From Gammaproteobacteria bacterium (GTDB lineage Bacteria > Pseudomonadota > Gammaproteobacteria > Burkholderiales > Rhodocyclaceae), in assembly GCA_018824085.1 (NCBI GenBank), contig JAHJHI010000049.1, positions 1 to 64,000 of the forward strand: DNA of 64,000 nucleotides. Direction: 5' to 3'. Shown here piece by piece: positions 23,650 to 38,600 of the stretch. The notes beneath the pieces were generated by a model. The model saw only the letters and a program-made list of their open reading frames with translations, was not told the origin of the DNA and searched no databases. Numbering within the stretch: the stretch's first letter is position 1; each line of letters begins with the position of its first letter. The position numbers and the translations under genes were made by a program.

Positions 23650-26600
23650 TGAACCGCCTCCTCTTCTTCTGCCTTGCGCCGTGCTTCAGCTTCTTCCTCG
23701 GTTTCTTCCTCGCCCGAATTCACCGCCGGAATGTCCAGCGGAATGTTGATGGCGAGCGACGGCAGTTGCGGCACCTGCCCTTCGGCCGACTGCCTGTCCG
23801 GCGTATCGACACGGGTGACGATGAGCTCCCGCGACTGCTCGCGTCCGCTGAAGTCGAGCACGTTGTTCATCACCACCTCGTGCAGCGGATCGCGCATCAC
23901 CACGTAGGGGTCCGTCACCAGCAACCACTGGTCGAGGTACATGTCGTTGAAACGCTTGCCAGGATGGTGCAGCTGCACGTCGGCCGGCAGCACGACGGTC
24001 GTCAGGTTGTCCATATAGACGTCGGTGACCGGGTTGCTGAAGCGCGCGCGATTGCCGATGCGGCCTTCATCGATGCGCAGCCAACCGCGCTCCATGTGGA
24101 CCTTCGCGTCAAGCGCGTCGAAGCGGTCGAAATGCACGCCGACGGCACTGTTGATCGCCAGATTCACCCAGGTGGCGGGCGCGCCGTTGCGGCCGGTGGC
24201 CCGCATCGCGAGTGCGGCGTCGTCACGCGTGTGCACGATGCGCGCGCTGACCGAGTTCGAATTGAAGGTCAGCGAACGCCCGACGCTGAGCGTACCCAGA
24301 TTCAGGTCGTTCTTCGCCGACAGCGACAGGATGTCGCCGGTGATGCGCGACACGCTGACGCTGCCGTTGACCGACTCCAGCGTGACGCCGTTGCCGGCCG
24401 TCACCGCGTCCATGATGATGTCGCTCTCCGCGATGACGGTGGTGCTGCCCGCGTCTGCCGTCGCCTCGAGCACGGTGACCTTGCCGTCTGCGAGCAGGTC
24501 GATGTTGCCCAGCCTCGAATGCACGGTGCCCTTGTTGATGTCGCCTGCCGCCGCGATGCGCACGTCGCGCAGCGCTTCGACGCTGCCGATCTCGACGTCG
24601 TCACGCTCGTCGATGTTGAGCCCGCCGGCGGTACTGATGGCGTCGATCTTCGCGATGTCGGTTTCCAGCGCGTCGGCCGGCGCACCCGGCGCGCCGCCGT
24701 TCCAGCTCGCTCCGCCGGCACCGCCCGAGGCGTCCAGCCGCACGCCGGCGCCGGCCGTGGCCGCCACGAGGTCGTAGGTGCCGGCGTCGCCGCCGTCGAG
24801 GATGCGGCTGCCGGTGGTGATGCGGATCGCATCCGCGGTGGCGTTGTTGCTGGCCTCGATGCGGCCCACGACGACGTCGCCGGCGGCGTCGATGGCAACC
24901 GTGCCGTCCTGTGCGCGCAGCACTGCGCCGTCCGCCATCAGGTAGCGCCCGGCATCGACCGAAATGTCGTTCGTCGCGCTCACCTGCGCGGCGTCCTGCA
25001 CCAGATCGCCGTCCGCGCGCAGCGCGACGGAACCGCCGCTGCTCACGTCACCGCCCAGGTGCAGCGTGCCGGCCGGCGCGGCCAGCGACACGTTGCCGCC
25101 CGCGCTGACGGTGCCGGTTGCCAGATCGGGCGACAGGCCGATCTCGACCGCCGCCGTGCCCGACAGATGCGCCTCGTCGGCGGCGTTCACGTTGACCGCG
25201 CTGCCGTCGCCGAGACTGACTAACATCGCCTGTCCGGCCGCGCCGACGCTGCCGGACAGCGAGCGCAGGTCGATGTCGCCGTCGGCGCTCTGCAGCGCCA
25301 CCGCACGCTGCGTGCCGCGTGCATCGAGAATGCTGCCGGCACTGACCAGATGGATGCCACCGCTGCCCGCGAACATTTCGGCGACGCGCATGGTGCCGCT
25401 CAGTTCGTTCAGCCAGATGCCGCTGGCGGCGCGCGCGGTCAGCAGCGCGCTGTCGCCCAGATCGATGCTGATCGGACGCGCCGCGCTGCCGATGGCGCCC
25501 TGCCCCGACTCCAGGATGGTGTCGCCGCCGCGCAGGTTCGGCGCGGCGCCGATGCCGGCGTCGACAATGCCGCCCGACACCTTGAGACGGATCGTCTTGC
25601 TGTAGTCGATGCCGCCGCCGGTGGCGTCCAGCGACACCAGATTGATGTCGCCCGGGAACACCGTACCGTTGCGCTCGTAGTCATCGGCGCCGAGGAAGAC
25701 GTGGCCGCGCGCATTGACCGTCACGCTGCCGCCCGCGCTGGTGGCGATGTCGACGTCGTCGCGCTTGAGCACGGTCGCCGTCTTCGCGACGGCGTCGATC
25801 GCGACGTCGTCCGCCTCGGCGGCCGACAGGATGCGCCGCTGCTCGGCGGACAGCGTGGCCAGGCTGGAGATATCGACCGTGAACTGGCCCTCGTCGCGGC
25901 CGACCCCGCCATTGGCGCCGGTGGCGTTGAGCACGATGTGGCGACCGACGATGTTCGGCTGTTCGATGCGCGTTTCCGTGTCCGGCGTCGACTTGTTGTA
26001 GATCGCGGCACTGACGCCGTAGCGCACCTGGTTGTCGCTCCACACGTGCGTGCCGTCGGCGATGCCGGCGGCCATCGTGTCACCCGCGGCCACCGTGTCG
26101 TAGCTGAAAGTTGCCGAGTAGTCCGAAGCGGTGCCGGTCGCCAGCGCAACACCCAGACCGCCCAGCTCGTCGTGCAGCGTGCGCAGACGCTGCGACGCCG
26201 TCGCCGCGTCGTAGGCATCGGCGCGATAGACGTAGCCGCCCGGATTGTTCGCGTCCTCGGTGAGCTGCACATTGCGCAGCGACCAGTATTCGCGATAGTC
26301 GCGCTCGATCTGCGCCTTGTGCGCCGCCAGCGCCTCGTCGAGGCTGTCGCCGGCGCCGTCCGATTCGCGCAGGCGCAGGTCGCTCCACAGCTGGTCGAGG
26401 TCGCCTTCGGCGCGCGTGTCGCGCGTCTCGTTGCGGTTGCCGTCGGTGATGCGGCCATTGCCAGCGGTCAGCGTCACGTCGCCCGTGAGCGACTCGACCT
26501 TCTCCAGCTGCATGTCGCCGTCCGGCTGCATCAGGTTGATGTCGCCATTGGCCAGTGCGTTGATGCCGCCCTGCACGCTGGCTTCGGTCTGCACCACGAG

Positions 26601-29600
26601 CGCCTGCGAGGCGCTGCCGATCTGCCCGGACGACGCCACCAGATCGACGCCGCCGCCGCTGACCCGCACCGTATTGCCGGCGCCAGCCGCAACAATGTCG
26701 CGGTCCGCCTGCAGGAACACCCGCCCGTCGCTGTCGGTACGCACGCCGGCGACGCGCATGTCGCCCGACACCTCGCGCAGCCCGACGTCGCCCGTCGCGG
26801 TGAGCGCCGTCACCGTGCCGCCCAGCATGTCCAGCTGCAGCGGTGTCAGCGTGCTGCCGATGCCGGTCGCCGCGCGCAGCACGACGGAAGGCGCGGAAAT
26901 CACACCGCGCACGCTTTCGGAATCGATGGCGCCGCCCGCCTGTCCGCGCCCGGCGGTGGAGTCCATCGTCACGGTGCCGGTGCGGTTGGTCACGCCGCCG
27001 TTGACGATGATGCCGCCGCCGCTGCGCACGTCTATCTGGCCGCTGTCGTAGCCGATGAACTTGACCGGAATGGAATAGTCGCCCTTGACCGTGTGCGTGT
27101 TGTAGCGCTTGGCGCCGGTTTCCGTCCATACCTCGTGGGTATGCCACTTCCAGATGCACAGGAAGGCCGAACATTCGGAGTCATTCACCTCCCAGTCGTT
27201 GAAGGACGTCGTCACGTCGCGCCGCTGGTAGCGGTAGGTCGTGTCGCCCATGCCGGTATCGATCTTCGTGTACTCGCCCTCGGACAGCGGCGTCGGATCG
27301 TCCCAGGTCTTGTGGTCGGTTCTGTCCTCGAGCGACCAGTTGCCGTCGAAGAACCAGAACTTCGTTTCCTTCTCGTACTTTTCGTAGGTGTTCGTCGTGT
27401 TGCGCTGGCCGGTGACCCAGGTGTAGGTCTGACCGGTCACCGGCGCGTAGGCCGAATTGCGCGTGTTCGCCGTCGTGACCGTCGTGTTGGCGAGAACGAT
27501 GTCGCCCAGCTTGTCCTTCGTGACGACATCGGTGCCCAGCCGCGTGATCTCGCGGGTGACCGGCGCCAGGCTGTTGTAGTAGGCCGTCGTCTTCGTGCTG
27601 GCCTGCCCCGGACTGGTCACGATGCCGCCGGCGCCGCCGTTGGCGCGCGGGTCCCAGCGGCGCAGGAAGTCGGTGATGCGGATGCGCCCTTCGATGTCGT
27701 TGCCGGTATCCAGCCCGGTGATGACCAGATCCTTGCCGGTGGTGTTGTCGATGTCGAAGCGGCCGTAGCCGTCCATCGCCTCGATGCGTCCGCCGCCGGT
27801 ATTCAGGATTTCCCCGACCAGCTCCAGCTTGCCGCCCTCGACCTTCACCGGTTCGAGTTCGATGCGATCGAGTTCGGCATTGAAGAAGGCGACGATGTTG
27901 CCCGACGTGTCGCGAATGCGGAAACGCGGATCCGCGGGCTTCTGGCCGCTGCTGGCGACCAGCGTGTCGTAGGTGGACTTGGCCAGCGCCAGCGTGGTGT
28001 CCACCCGGCTGGAACCGACTTCCAGCGTCACGGTAGCGTCGTTGCCGACGATGATGCTGCGGTCCGGGAGGCCGCTTTGCAGCAGGCCGTTGATGTTCAG
28101 GTAGCGCGCGCTGATGAAGATGTTGTTGCCGGCGATGGTCGGGCCGCCGGTGCCGTCGCGCTGCTGCGTCGTCGAGCCGCTGCCCGAGCCACCGTCCTCG
28201 AAGTCGTTCGCCAGTCCGCCGCTGTTGCCGCTCGGCGTGCGCGTGCCGCCCCACATGTCGCGCGGGTTGCCGGCCGTATGATAGAAGGCCGACGGCGAGC
28301 TGAACACGAAGTCGCGTCCGGCCGTGATGTTGATCGTCGCCGCCTGGATGTTCGGCGCGGTCAGCGGGTTCAGCGGGTCCTTCGGCTGCACCAGCACGCT
28401 GCCGCGCTCGCTCTCCAGCGTCACCACGCCGAGCATGTTGCTGATGTCGCCCACCACTTCGATGTCCGGTGCGCGCGTGTCGCCGTCCGCCGGCACGAAG
28501 GTGTTGCGCACGGTGATGGACGGCGCCGGCGAATTGGGCGCGATCTTCACGTCGGCGAAGTTCGCGCTGCCGCCCTGGTTGCGGTCATTGAGCGCGCCGT
28601 TGATCTGCGCGGTGGTCGGATTCGTGCCGGCCACGTTCAGGATGGCCACGCCGTTGAGCGTCAGGCGCCCGGTCGCGTCCTCGGGAATCGTCAGCGCGTC
28701 GGTGCGCAGGAAGGACGACGTGTTGTTGATGATTTCGATCTTCGCTTCGCCACGCGCATTCAGCCGGCCGTTGCCGGCCAGGCTGTCGCCGATGACGTTG
28801 ATGTTGCCGCCGCGCGCGTCGACCTCGGGCATGACGATGAAGGCCGCGTTGGATACCGACGCATTGGCGCCGCCGCCCGGGAACAGGTCTTCCATCTGCA
28901 GTTCGAGAAAGTTGATCTCGGCGGTCAGCGCGGCGACGGTTTCCGGATTGCTCGCGTCACCGCCGGTGCTCGACGTACCGGTGTAGTTGCCGCGGATTTC
29001 CTTCAGCGCATTGATGCGCGTGCGCAGATTGCCCTGCAGGTTCTCCACCGTCAGCGTCGGCAGATCCATGCCGTCGGAACGGGTGATCCAGTACGACTTG
29101 CTGACCGTGTCATAGGTGCAGCCGGCGGTACCCGGCGTGCGGCACTTCGCATCCTGCCCGTCACGCGGCACCTGCACGCTCACCGTCAGCGTCGGCGCCC
29201 CGGAGCCCGACTCGTTGATCGTCATCAGCTGCTGGTTCTGGATGCCGGCGTCGACCAGGCCGCTCACCGTCACGCCGGACGAGGAGTTCTCGATGCTGCG
29301 TCCGCTGTTCGATTCGATCGACACGTCTCCGCCGCCGAACAGGTTGCTCACGCCGCTGGCCACGGCGCTCGCCGCCTGGTCGTACAGATCCTTCGCCACG
29401 CCCTGGCCGTCGACACGGTGGCCGAAGCCCTTGTCGGCCGTCAGATTCACGTCCTTCACGCTGCGCAGGCTGCCGTCGATCCGGATCGTGGCCGTCTGGT
29501 TCAGCAGCGCGTCGGCGCCCCAGTCGTCGCTGGAAATCGGCACCAGAGAATTGTTGTACAGATCGGCACGCGCCACGCTGGAAAACCTGTTGCGCACGCC

Positions 29601-32600
29601 GTCCGCGTCGCGCCCGGCGCCGACGTTGATGAAACCGTCGGCGCGGATGTCCGTGCCGCTGCCGACCTCTGCGCTGGTGCGGCTGCGCAGGTCGGAAGCC
29701 GAATAGCCGTCGGCGTAGGCGGCCAGGCCCCAGGTCTTGGAGTTCGCGCTCACGCTGACGTCGCCCGCGTCACGCGCGGCGAGATTGAAGTCGCCCACGG
29801 TGTCGATGACGACGTTGTTGCCGACGCGTGCCTGCGTGCGTCCGCCCTGCCCCGGTGCGATCGGGTTCGCATTCACCTCGATGATGGATTCCGCGTCCGC
29901 CGCGCTGATGGCGCCGCCCGCCTCGAGCTTGGCGCGATCATGCAGATCGACCTCGCTCACCGCGTTGAAACTGCTGCGCCCCGCCGCGTCCGGGTCACCG
30001 ACGACGCGGACCACCGCACCGTCGCCAATCTCGACCAGCGTGATGTTGTCCACCGTCGTCCGGCTCGAACCCGCCGCGCCGCCCGCCAGGCCACCTGCAC
30101 CGGCGGACACGTTGAATCCCGACAGCAGCGGCTTGAGCGACCGGTTCAGCGCCAGCACATCCATGTCCCAACTGAGCAGGTTCGCGCCGGCACGGACGCC
30201 GGCCACCACCTTCGCGTCGACGTCGCTGCGCGCGACCGCGCCGCTGGCGCCGACTGCGCCGGCCGACACCGAATCGACGGTGCTGTCGAAGGTTGCCGTG
30301 TGGTCGGCGCGCACTTCCATCTTGCCGCCGGCGTGGGTGCCGAGCGCGGACGCCGCCGTGCCGCCGCCAAGCAGCGCCTGCGTGTCGGATGCGTTGCGCG
30401 TCCGGGCTTCGGCCACCGCGCCCGCGACCAGACCGCCGGAACCCGCCTTCGCCGTGGCATGGGTTTCGTCATGACCGGTCGCGACGACGGACAGCGCGTC
30501 GCCGACCGTGCCGGTGTTGCCGTTCGCGATGTCGGCCAGCGTGACCGAACCGGCGTTCGCGTTCGCGATATTGGCGCCGACCGCCAGCAGGCCGCCAAGG
30601 GTGACGCCGCTGACCTGAGCCGACTGCCGCGTCCGGTTCGACGCGGACACCGTGGTGCTGTCGCTGACCGTGAATACGTTGGAAGCACCGATGACGGCAT
30701 TCACCAGAGACTGGCCGGCCGCCGTGGCGCTGCTTCCGTTGGCGCCCCCGAGCAATGCGCCGCCGGTCGCGTTGGCGTAGGCGTGCGCGGTGTCCGCCGC
30801 ACCGGGCAACAAGGTCGCGGCACTGAGCGACAGGTGGCCGGCAGTGATGCGGTTGTTGCTGCCGAGCGTCGCGTAGGACTGCGTACCGGAAGTCGCCCGC
30901 GCCAGCGACACGCCGATCGCCACCGTCAGCGCGCCGTTGAAGCCGCGCGCCTCGGCATTGACCTGCGGCGTGCTGCGCGAGGCCACCGTCACCGTGGAGC
31001 CGGGCGCCGTCACTGTCACGCGGTCGGCGATGCCGGCATTGGCCGAACCGGTGGCCGTCGCCGTCGCTTCCGAACCGGAGCCGCCTGCAACGCCACCGGA
31101 ACCGGCGCGCGAGTAGGCCGACACGGCGTCCTGGCGACTGGCGTCAATGGCGAAATCGCCGCCGGCCAGCGTCACGCTGCCGGCAGCCGCGGCGGCACCC
31201 GATTCGCCCACCGCAGCCGTCGTCGAGCCCGTCTTCTCGGCACGGGCAATGACGATGCCCGCCGCCACCAGACCGACCGAATACCCTTCGGCGTGCGAAC
31301 TCGCATCCATGTTGTCGGCGGCGATCACGCGCACATCGCCAGTGGCGGAACCGACGCTCGCCTGTGTGCCGTCGCCCAGTTTCGCTTCGACCGTATTGCC
31401 CAGATCGGCCGTGGCCACGGCAGCCCCGACGCCGACCAGACCGCCTGCGGCCTGGAAGCTGGATACATTGACCGCGGCCGTGCCGGCGTCGAGCCGGCCG
31501 GTCGAGGCGTTGAGTTCGATGTCGCCCGCATCCGCGCGCAGCGTGATCGCGCCATCGGTGCGGGCACGCACGTCATGGCGCACGTCCAGCACACCGACCG
31601 CCGCGCCCACGCCGGCCAGCCCGCCCAGCGCCAGCCCGCCGACCTTGACGTCCACCTTGTCGTTCTCCGACGCGGTGATGCGGATGCTGCCGCCGGCACG
31701 CACCGTGTTGGCGGCACCGCCGGTGTCGACGATGGTGGCGCGGGTCGAGCCGTCCGGCGCCGCGGCGATGCCGCCGCTGGCCGATACGCGGCCGCGCGCA
31801 TTGATCGAATTGATGTCCGACTGCGACAGGTTGTCGTTGGTGCTGATGTTGCCGTCGCTCGACGACGTCGACAGCCGGTTGCCGTTGGAGAAGCCATCGG
31901 CCTTGCTGAGCGTGCCGTTGCCGTCCTTGTCGACCTCGCCCGAGGCGTCGCCGTTGAGTCCGGCGTTGAGCAGCGTGACCGCCGCCGCGCCACCGATGCC
32001 CGCGGTGCCGCCGGCCGCTGCGGCAACCGCCGCGTTGGCCAGATTGCGCGTCGCCGTCGCCTGGACCACGACGTCGTTGTCCACATGAACGTCGCTGTCC
32101 TGGATGGTGGCGCTGGTCGTGTTGTCCATCTTCGTGATGGAGGCGCCGGCGCCGGCGCCGGAGAAGCCACCCACGGCCGCCACACCGGCCCGGCTTTCCG
32201 TCACCACCGAATCGCTGGCCGCCACGCGCAGTCCGCCCGAACGGTCCGCCAGCGAGCCGACGCGGGCGTCCTTCACATAGGCCGAAGTCGTGCTGTCGAG
32301 GATGCCGACCGCCGCCGCACCGGCCACGCCGCTGCCGCCGGCCAGCGCGCCGCCGACCGCCCAGGTGCGCATTTCGGTCGCCGAATCGGCCGTCACATTG
32401 ACCTGCCCGTCGGCGTCGACGGAACCGCCGTCGATATAGCCCTTCGTCGTGCTGGTATCGAGACCGACCGCGAAGGTGCCGGCGCCTGCACCGCCGCCGA
32501 CGGCCAGCGCGCCGCCGGCCACGAGAAAGGCCGAGTCATGGCGCGCGCCGATGTCCAGCGCGCCGACGCGGAAGGTCGAGCCGATCGAGGACGCTTCGGT

Positions 32601-35600
32601 CGTGCTGACGAACTTGGCGACCGAGCCGCTGCCCACCAGACCGACCAGACCACCGGCCGCACCGACCACGATGGACGCCACGCCCTGCGACGAACGCGCC
32701 TTCACGTCCGCCTTGCCCTTGGCCGTCACCGTCGTCGCGCCGCTGACCGTCGCACTGGTCGAGCGCTCGAACAGATTGGTGTCGGCCGACAGGCCCACGC
32801 CGGCCGCACCGACCGCGATGGAGCCTATGAAAGTGTTGCCGTAGGCGTGATCGGACGCCTTGATGCTGACCGCCTGCGCGCTGCCGGCACCGCTGTTGTC
32901 GCCGCCGTTGAGTACCGAGCTGCTGACGGTGGCCTTGGTCTCGCCCCCAATCATGTTCATGCTGATGGTTGCCGCCACGCCGGCGAACGTGCCGCCGCCG
33001 ACGTTGGCCACGCCGGTCGTCGTCTGGTGCGTCGCCATCGCGTTCACCGCGATGCCGCGCACGCTCTCCTTCACCCGGGAATTCTTCAGATCCGGGGCGT
33101 CGAACGGGTTGTCCTTCGAATAGCCGCCGCCGGCGGTATTCATCGTGTCTATGCTCTCGCGCAGGTTCAGCCCGGTGATCTCGCCGGAATTCACGCTCAG
33201 TGCCGCACCCTGCTTCGCGCGCGCCGCCACCGAGCTGTCGCGGATCGCCGCTTCGGTGGTGCCGCCGATGTCATTCACCGTGACCGCGGCGCCGACGCCG
33301 GCGGCGCTGATGCCGATGCCGGCCGCGCCGGCCAGCAGCGAAATCTCGTCGTCCGATTCGGCCAGCACGCCGACGTTGTCGCGCGCCTCGATGACGGCGC
33401 CGTCTTCAACCACGGCACGCGTGTCCGAATTGATCAGATTGACCGCGACCGAGCCGCCCACGCCGACATCCAGACCTGCGCCCACGCCGACTGCAGCCGT
33501 TTCGATGTTCGCAAGCGAGTCGGCCACCAGCAGCACGTTCGCCACGTTCATGCCGGTCGAACGGACACCGGAAATCGTCGCCGCCGTCGTGTTGGCGATC
33601 TTGTTCACCGCCACCGCCGCGCCGACACCGGCCGACGCGCTGATGCCGACACCGCCCGCCAGCGACTTGATGATGGCGCTGTCCGCCGCGCGCACGCCGA
33701 CCGCCGCCGCACCGCCGGTCACGTCAGAGCCGGTGATCCCGGCCAGCGTCTTGTTGTCGGTGCGGTTGCTCGACGCGGAGCCGGCAAACGCGCCGGCCGA
33801 ACCGCCGGCGCCGGCAACCGACGCCGCCTTGATGAGCGATGTGTTGCTGCCGAGCAGCGTGAGCGACGCCGCGCCGCTCACCGTGCTGCCATCCACGCGC
33901 GCCTGCGCGGTGTTGCGCACCCAGTTGTCGCCGATCGCGCCGCCGACGGCGGTGCTGCCGGAAAAGGCCACCGCACCGGACAGCGACTCGATGGTGGAGC
34001 CATCGGTCGCCGTGACGCCGACGACAGCGTTGCCGTCCGCGTTCTCAATGGTGCTGCCGACGATCTCCGCCGTCGTGCGGTTGCCGCCCTCGCCGCCGGC
34101 CGTGCTGTCGCCGTCGTACTTGCCGATGTGGTTCAGCGTGACCGAGCCGGAAAGCGCCGCCGTCTGCCCCCCCGATGCCGCGAGCGCCAGCGTCTGCATG
34201 AGCGCCGTTTCGCTCGCCGTCACCTGCAGCGCATCGGCGTGGCGCACGGTCGAGTTCCCGATCGACGCCCGCGTCGAATTGCCGATCTTGTTGTAGCCGA
34301 ACGCGCCGCCCGCGCCGGCCGATGCGCCGACCGCCACGCTGCCCGCCAGCGACTGGATGGTCGAGCGGTCCTGCGCGCTGACGGTGACGCTGTTGCCGTC
34401 GCCGCTGTCGTCGATGAGCGCGTCATCGACCGTCGATTCCGTGGTGTTGCCGATGAAGTTCACGGCGATCGACGCGCTCACCGCGGGCTGTCCACTGCCC
34501 ACCGCCAGCCCGCCTGCGACCGCAAGGCTGCGGATGCGCGCGTCGGACACCGACAGCAGGTTCAGCGAACCGGCGGCGTCGAGCCGGGCGCGGTCGATCT
34601 GCGCCTGCACCGTATTGCCGATCTCCGCATACGTGATGGCCGCGCCGACGGCCGGGCCGTTCTTGCTGGCGGCAAAGCCGCCGGCCAGCGTGTCGATGCG
34701 CGAACGGTCGGTCGCCTCTATCGTCACCTGCGCCGCGTCGGCGTCGCGGAAGGCCGCGTTCGCCTGCGGCGCGGCCACGGCGGCAACCAGGTCGTTGTCG
34801 ATGAAATTCACCGCCACCGAACCGACGCCGGACACCTTGTCGGCCACGCCCACGCCGAGCGCGATGGACGTGATGAGCACGTCGGACTGCGCGCGCACGG
34901 TCAGCGCGCCGGCCGCGCCCGTCACATCGACCTTCGAGTCCTCGACCTTCGCCGTGAGGTCGTTGTCGATCGAACTCCAGTTGAACGAGGCGCCGATATT
35001 GCTGCTGCCACCCGCCGGATTCACCTGCAGGATGCCGGCGACCGACGTGATGCAGTTGCCGGCGGGCGTCGCGCCCGCGCCGCCGCGACCGCAGTAGTCC
35101 AGACCCGCGACCGTGTTCTCGCGCTTGTTGCCCGGCTCTATCGTGTCTTCCAGCGCCGCCTCGGCACCGCGGTCCTGTGCCAGCACATTGACCGCGCCGA
35201 TGGCGGTGACGGACGACAGGCCGGTGATGCCGGCCGTCGTCCGGTTGGTCACTTCGGTGATGACGACGGCGCCGCCAAGCGCATTGGAATTCTGGGCGTT
35301 GGACGCCTGCGCATGCGCCGCACCGGCGCCGATCTCGGTCGCGTTGAAGCCGCGCACATTCACCGTGTCAACGCCGCTCACTGCCGAGCCGTCGCCGATC
35401 TCGGCGCCCAGCGTGTTGGTGATGTCGGAATACGTGACCGCGCCGCCGGCGCCGGTCTTCGCGCCGACCGCCAGCGTGCCGCCGCCGGTGCCGATGAACA
35501 TGCGGTTGTAGCCGGTCACGTCGAGCGTGCGTCCGGCGCCGGCCGCGCCGGTCAGTTCGGTGCCGAGCAGCGCGGCGCGCACCGCGTTGTCGATGAAGGA

Positions 35601-38600
35601 CAGCGACAGCGACCCGGTCGCCGACACCGACTTCGACTTGCTCTGCTGGCTGCTCGCGTCGATCGCGACGCCGATGGCGACGGACAGCTGCTCGCCGGCC
35701 GCCAGCGCCTGCACCGTCACGTCCTGCGTGTTGCGCAGCGTCGAATCCTCGATCAGGCCCTCGACCATGTTGTCGATCAGATTGACCGACACGCTGCCGC
35801 TGATCGCCGCCGACTTGCTCTGGCCCGGATTGTTGGCGCGCGTGAAGGCTGCGGCGCCCGACGCGGTGACGATGTCCAGATCCGACACGCCGAGCACGGT
35901 GAGCGTGCTGGCCGGGCCGGCATTGCCCTGGTCCAGTTCGACGCCGGCCACGCGTGCGCGGGTGACCAGCGTCATTTCATTGACTGCCGCACTGCCCGCG
36001 CCGGACAGGCCGAAGGTCGGCTTGGCCGGCGTGCCCTGGGCGCCGGTGCCGCCCTGCTGCGACGTCGACGTCGGCTTGATGTCCACCAGTTTGGCGAGCT
36101 TGCCCTGCACCGCGTCGTACTTGCTCTTGATGCTGCCGAAGAAGCCGCCGCTGCTGCTGTTGCCGCTGCTCGTGGCCAGCGCGCCGGTCACGGCGATCGC
36201 CTCCGTGCGGCCGCTGGTGCGCGCCTCGACCGACACATTGCCGGCCTGCACGATGGCGTCCGCGATGGTGAGCTGGCTGCTGCGCGCGCCGCCGTCGATC
36301 GCTTCCAGGTCGTTGTCGGCGATCTGCGCCTCGACCATGCCGGTGACGCCGTTGTAGGCGATGCCCACGCCGACCCCGGCCGATTCCGACTTGTTGAATC
36401 CGCCGGCGATGGACCACAGCACCGGATTGTCTTCCGCGCCCACGGTGAGCTTCGCGGCGCGCAGCGTGGCTTCGTCGTCGACCAGTGCGCGCGTGGTGTT
36501 GTCGACCTCGACGATGGATACCGAACCGTTGATGCCGAAGCTCGATCCGTAGCCGGCCAGCGCCGCCAGCGAAATCACCAGATCGTGGCCTTCGGCCTTG
36601 ATGCGGATGGCGTTGCTCAGGCGCGTGCCGGTCACCGCGTGGCTGCGCTGACCGGCGACGGCGCCGGTCACGCTTTCGGTCACGCCCTGGATGACGGCCC
36701 CCTCGCGCACGAACACCAGGCTTTCGCCGGTGATGCCTTCCTGCGTGTAGGCCACGCCGAGCGACTTGCCGCCGTTGCCGGCACCGGTGTCGCCCGGCAG
36801 GAACTGCCCGCCGTGAAACATCAGCGTCACATCACGCCTGGCCGTGATGTCGGCCGGCGCGGCAAACGCCCAGGACTGCGTGACCTGCTCGTCGTCCGGC
36901 GTCGCCGCGTCGTCGGCCACCGTTTCGAAATCGTAGGTCCAGTCACCGCTCGCGTTGCCGGTGAGGTTGAGACGGGCGCCCTCCTTCACCTCGGTCTGCG
37001 CGCTGTGCGAGAAATCGAGCTTGCTGAACGAACCGGACAGGGAGATGGCGCCGTTGGAATTGTCCGATGTGGACTTTGCCGACGACGCGCCGTTGAACAC
37101 GTCGAGGATGCCGGTCAGGTCGTTGAACCAGTCCTTCACCGTCGACAGACCGTCCCAGCGCGTGAAGCTGCCACCGGTGAGCAGCGTTTCGCGCACCGGT
37201 ATCACGACGTCGGACGCCACCGCGATGCGCGGCGCGGTCACGACGGCGGCGCGCCCGATGGTGGCGCGCGCATCGTGCGTGAAGTTGCCGATGGCGATGC
37301 CGGCGGAGAAGGTGTTGCGCGCCGTGTTGGCTGCGGCGCGCTCGCGCGACTGCGAAATGGCGGAGGCTTCGGCCATGACCTGAATGTCTGCGCCGAGCGT
37401 GCGCGCAACAACGGCGACCTGATCGCCGGCATGCACCTTCGCTCCGTCGCCTATGGCCGCACTCGCGCTGGCGTCGCTGTCCACCCATGCGATGCCGCCG
37501 CCGATGCGCAACGGCGTCGATACCGGCCGCTCCGGATCCGCCGCCTTGTCGTCCGTGCCGGCGCCGCCGAGCAGCTTGTCCCACAGCTTGTCTTCCAGCG
37601 TTCCGGCGGTGTCGGTCACTGGCTTGAGCTTGTCCTTCACCGCGTCGCTGATCTGTTCGTTCAGCGTGCCGCCGACCTTGGCCTCCGCCGTGGTCGCATT
37701 CTTCGTGTTGTCGTTGATCGCCAGCACCTGCACGCGGGTCGCGTCGCCGACGTCGGCGTTCAGCGTGGCGTTGGCCTGTGTCGACAGCTCGCCGACCGCA
37801 ATCGCCGCCGCCGCGCGCCCTTCGTTGCCGAGCGAGGCGGTGACCGAATTGGTGAAACTGTTGCGATTGGTGGCCGCCACCGTCACGTCACCCGACACCT
37901 GGATATCGGCGCCGGCTTCCACCGTGGCATTCGCCCGGATGTCGGCGTAGGTGAGGCCGAGCGCAAAGCTCATCGTCGAACTTGCGTCTTCGCCCGGATC
38001 GGCCGCCTCGACGGCCGCTTCTATCGTTGCCGTGTTGTTGGCGCGCACCGTCAGGCTGGCGCCGCGCACGGTTGCGCCGGACTTCACGTCAACGGTGGCG
38101 GTCGATGTGTTGCGTGCGTACAGCGCGCCCAGGCCGAGCGGCGTATTGACCTGCGTGCCCGGTCCGCTGATGCCGGTGTCCGGCGCCGCGCCTGCGGACG
38201 TCACGTTGTCGGCGCTCAGGCTCACGCCGTTCGTGCCTTCGACCAGCGACCCCGCCTTGAGCGTGATGGTGGCGGTGCCCACGGCCTGCGAGTGGACGAT
38301 GTTCATGCCGAGCAAGGTGGCGCCGAAGCCGAGCAGTGCGGTTGCCGATTCGGTCGCCAGACTGGTCGCGTTCTGTTCGAGCGAACCGTCATCGAACAGC
38401 CAGCGGTTCTGCACGTCGGTCGACGCGCTCATCGTGACCTGGTCGCCGCGCACCGTCGCGTTGTCGAGCACGATGCTGGCGCTTGCCTCGCGGTAGCCGA
38501 GGATGCTTGCGTCCGACGTCTTGTGCGCGGTCAGCGTGACGGTGCCGCCCGCGATGTTGCCGGTGCCGTGCGCCAGCACCTTCGAGCCGGACTTCAGTTC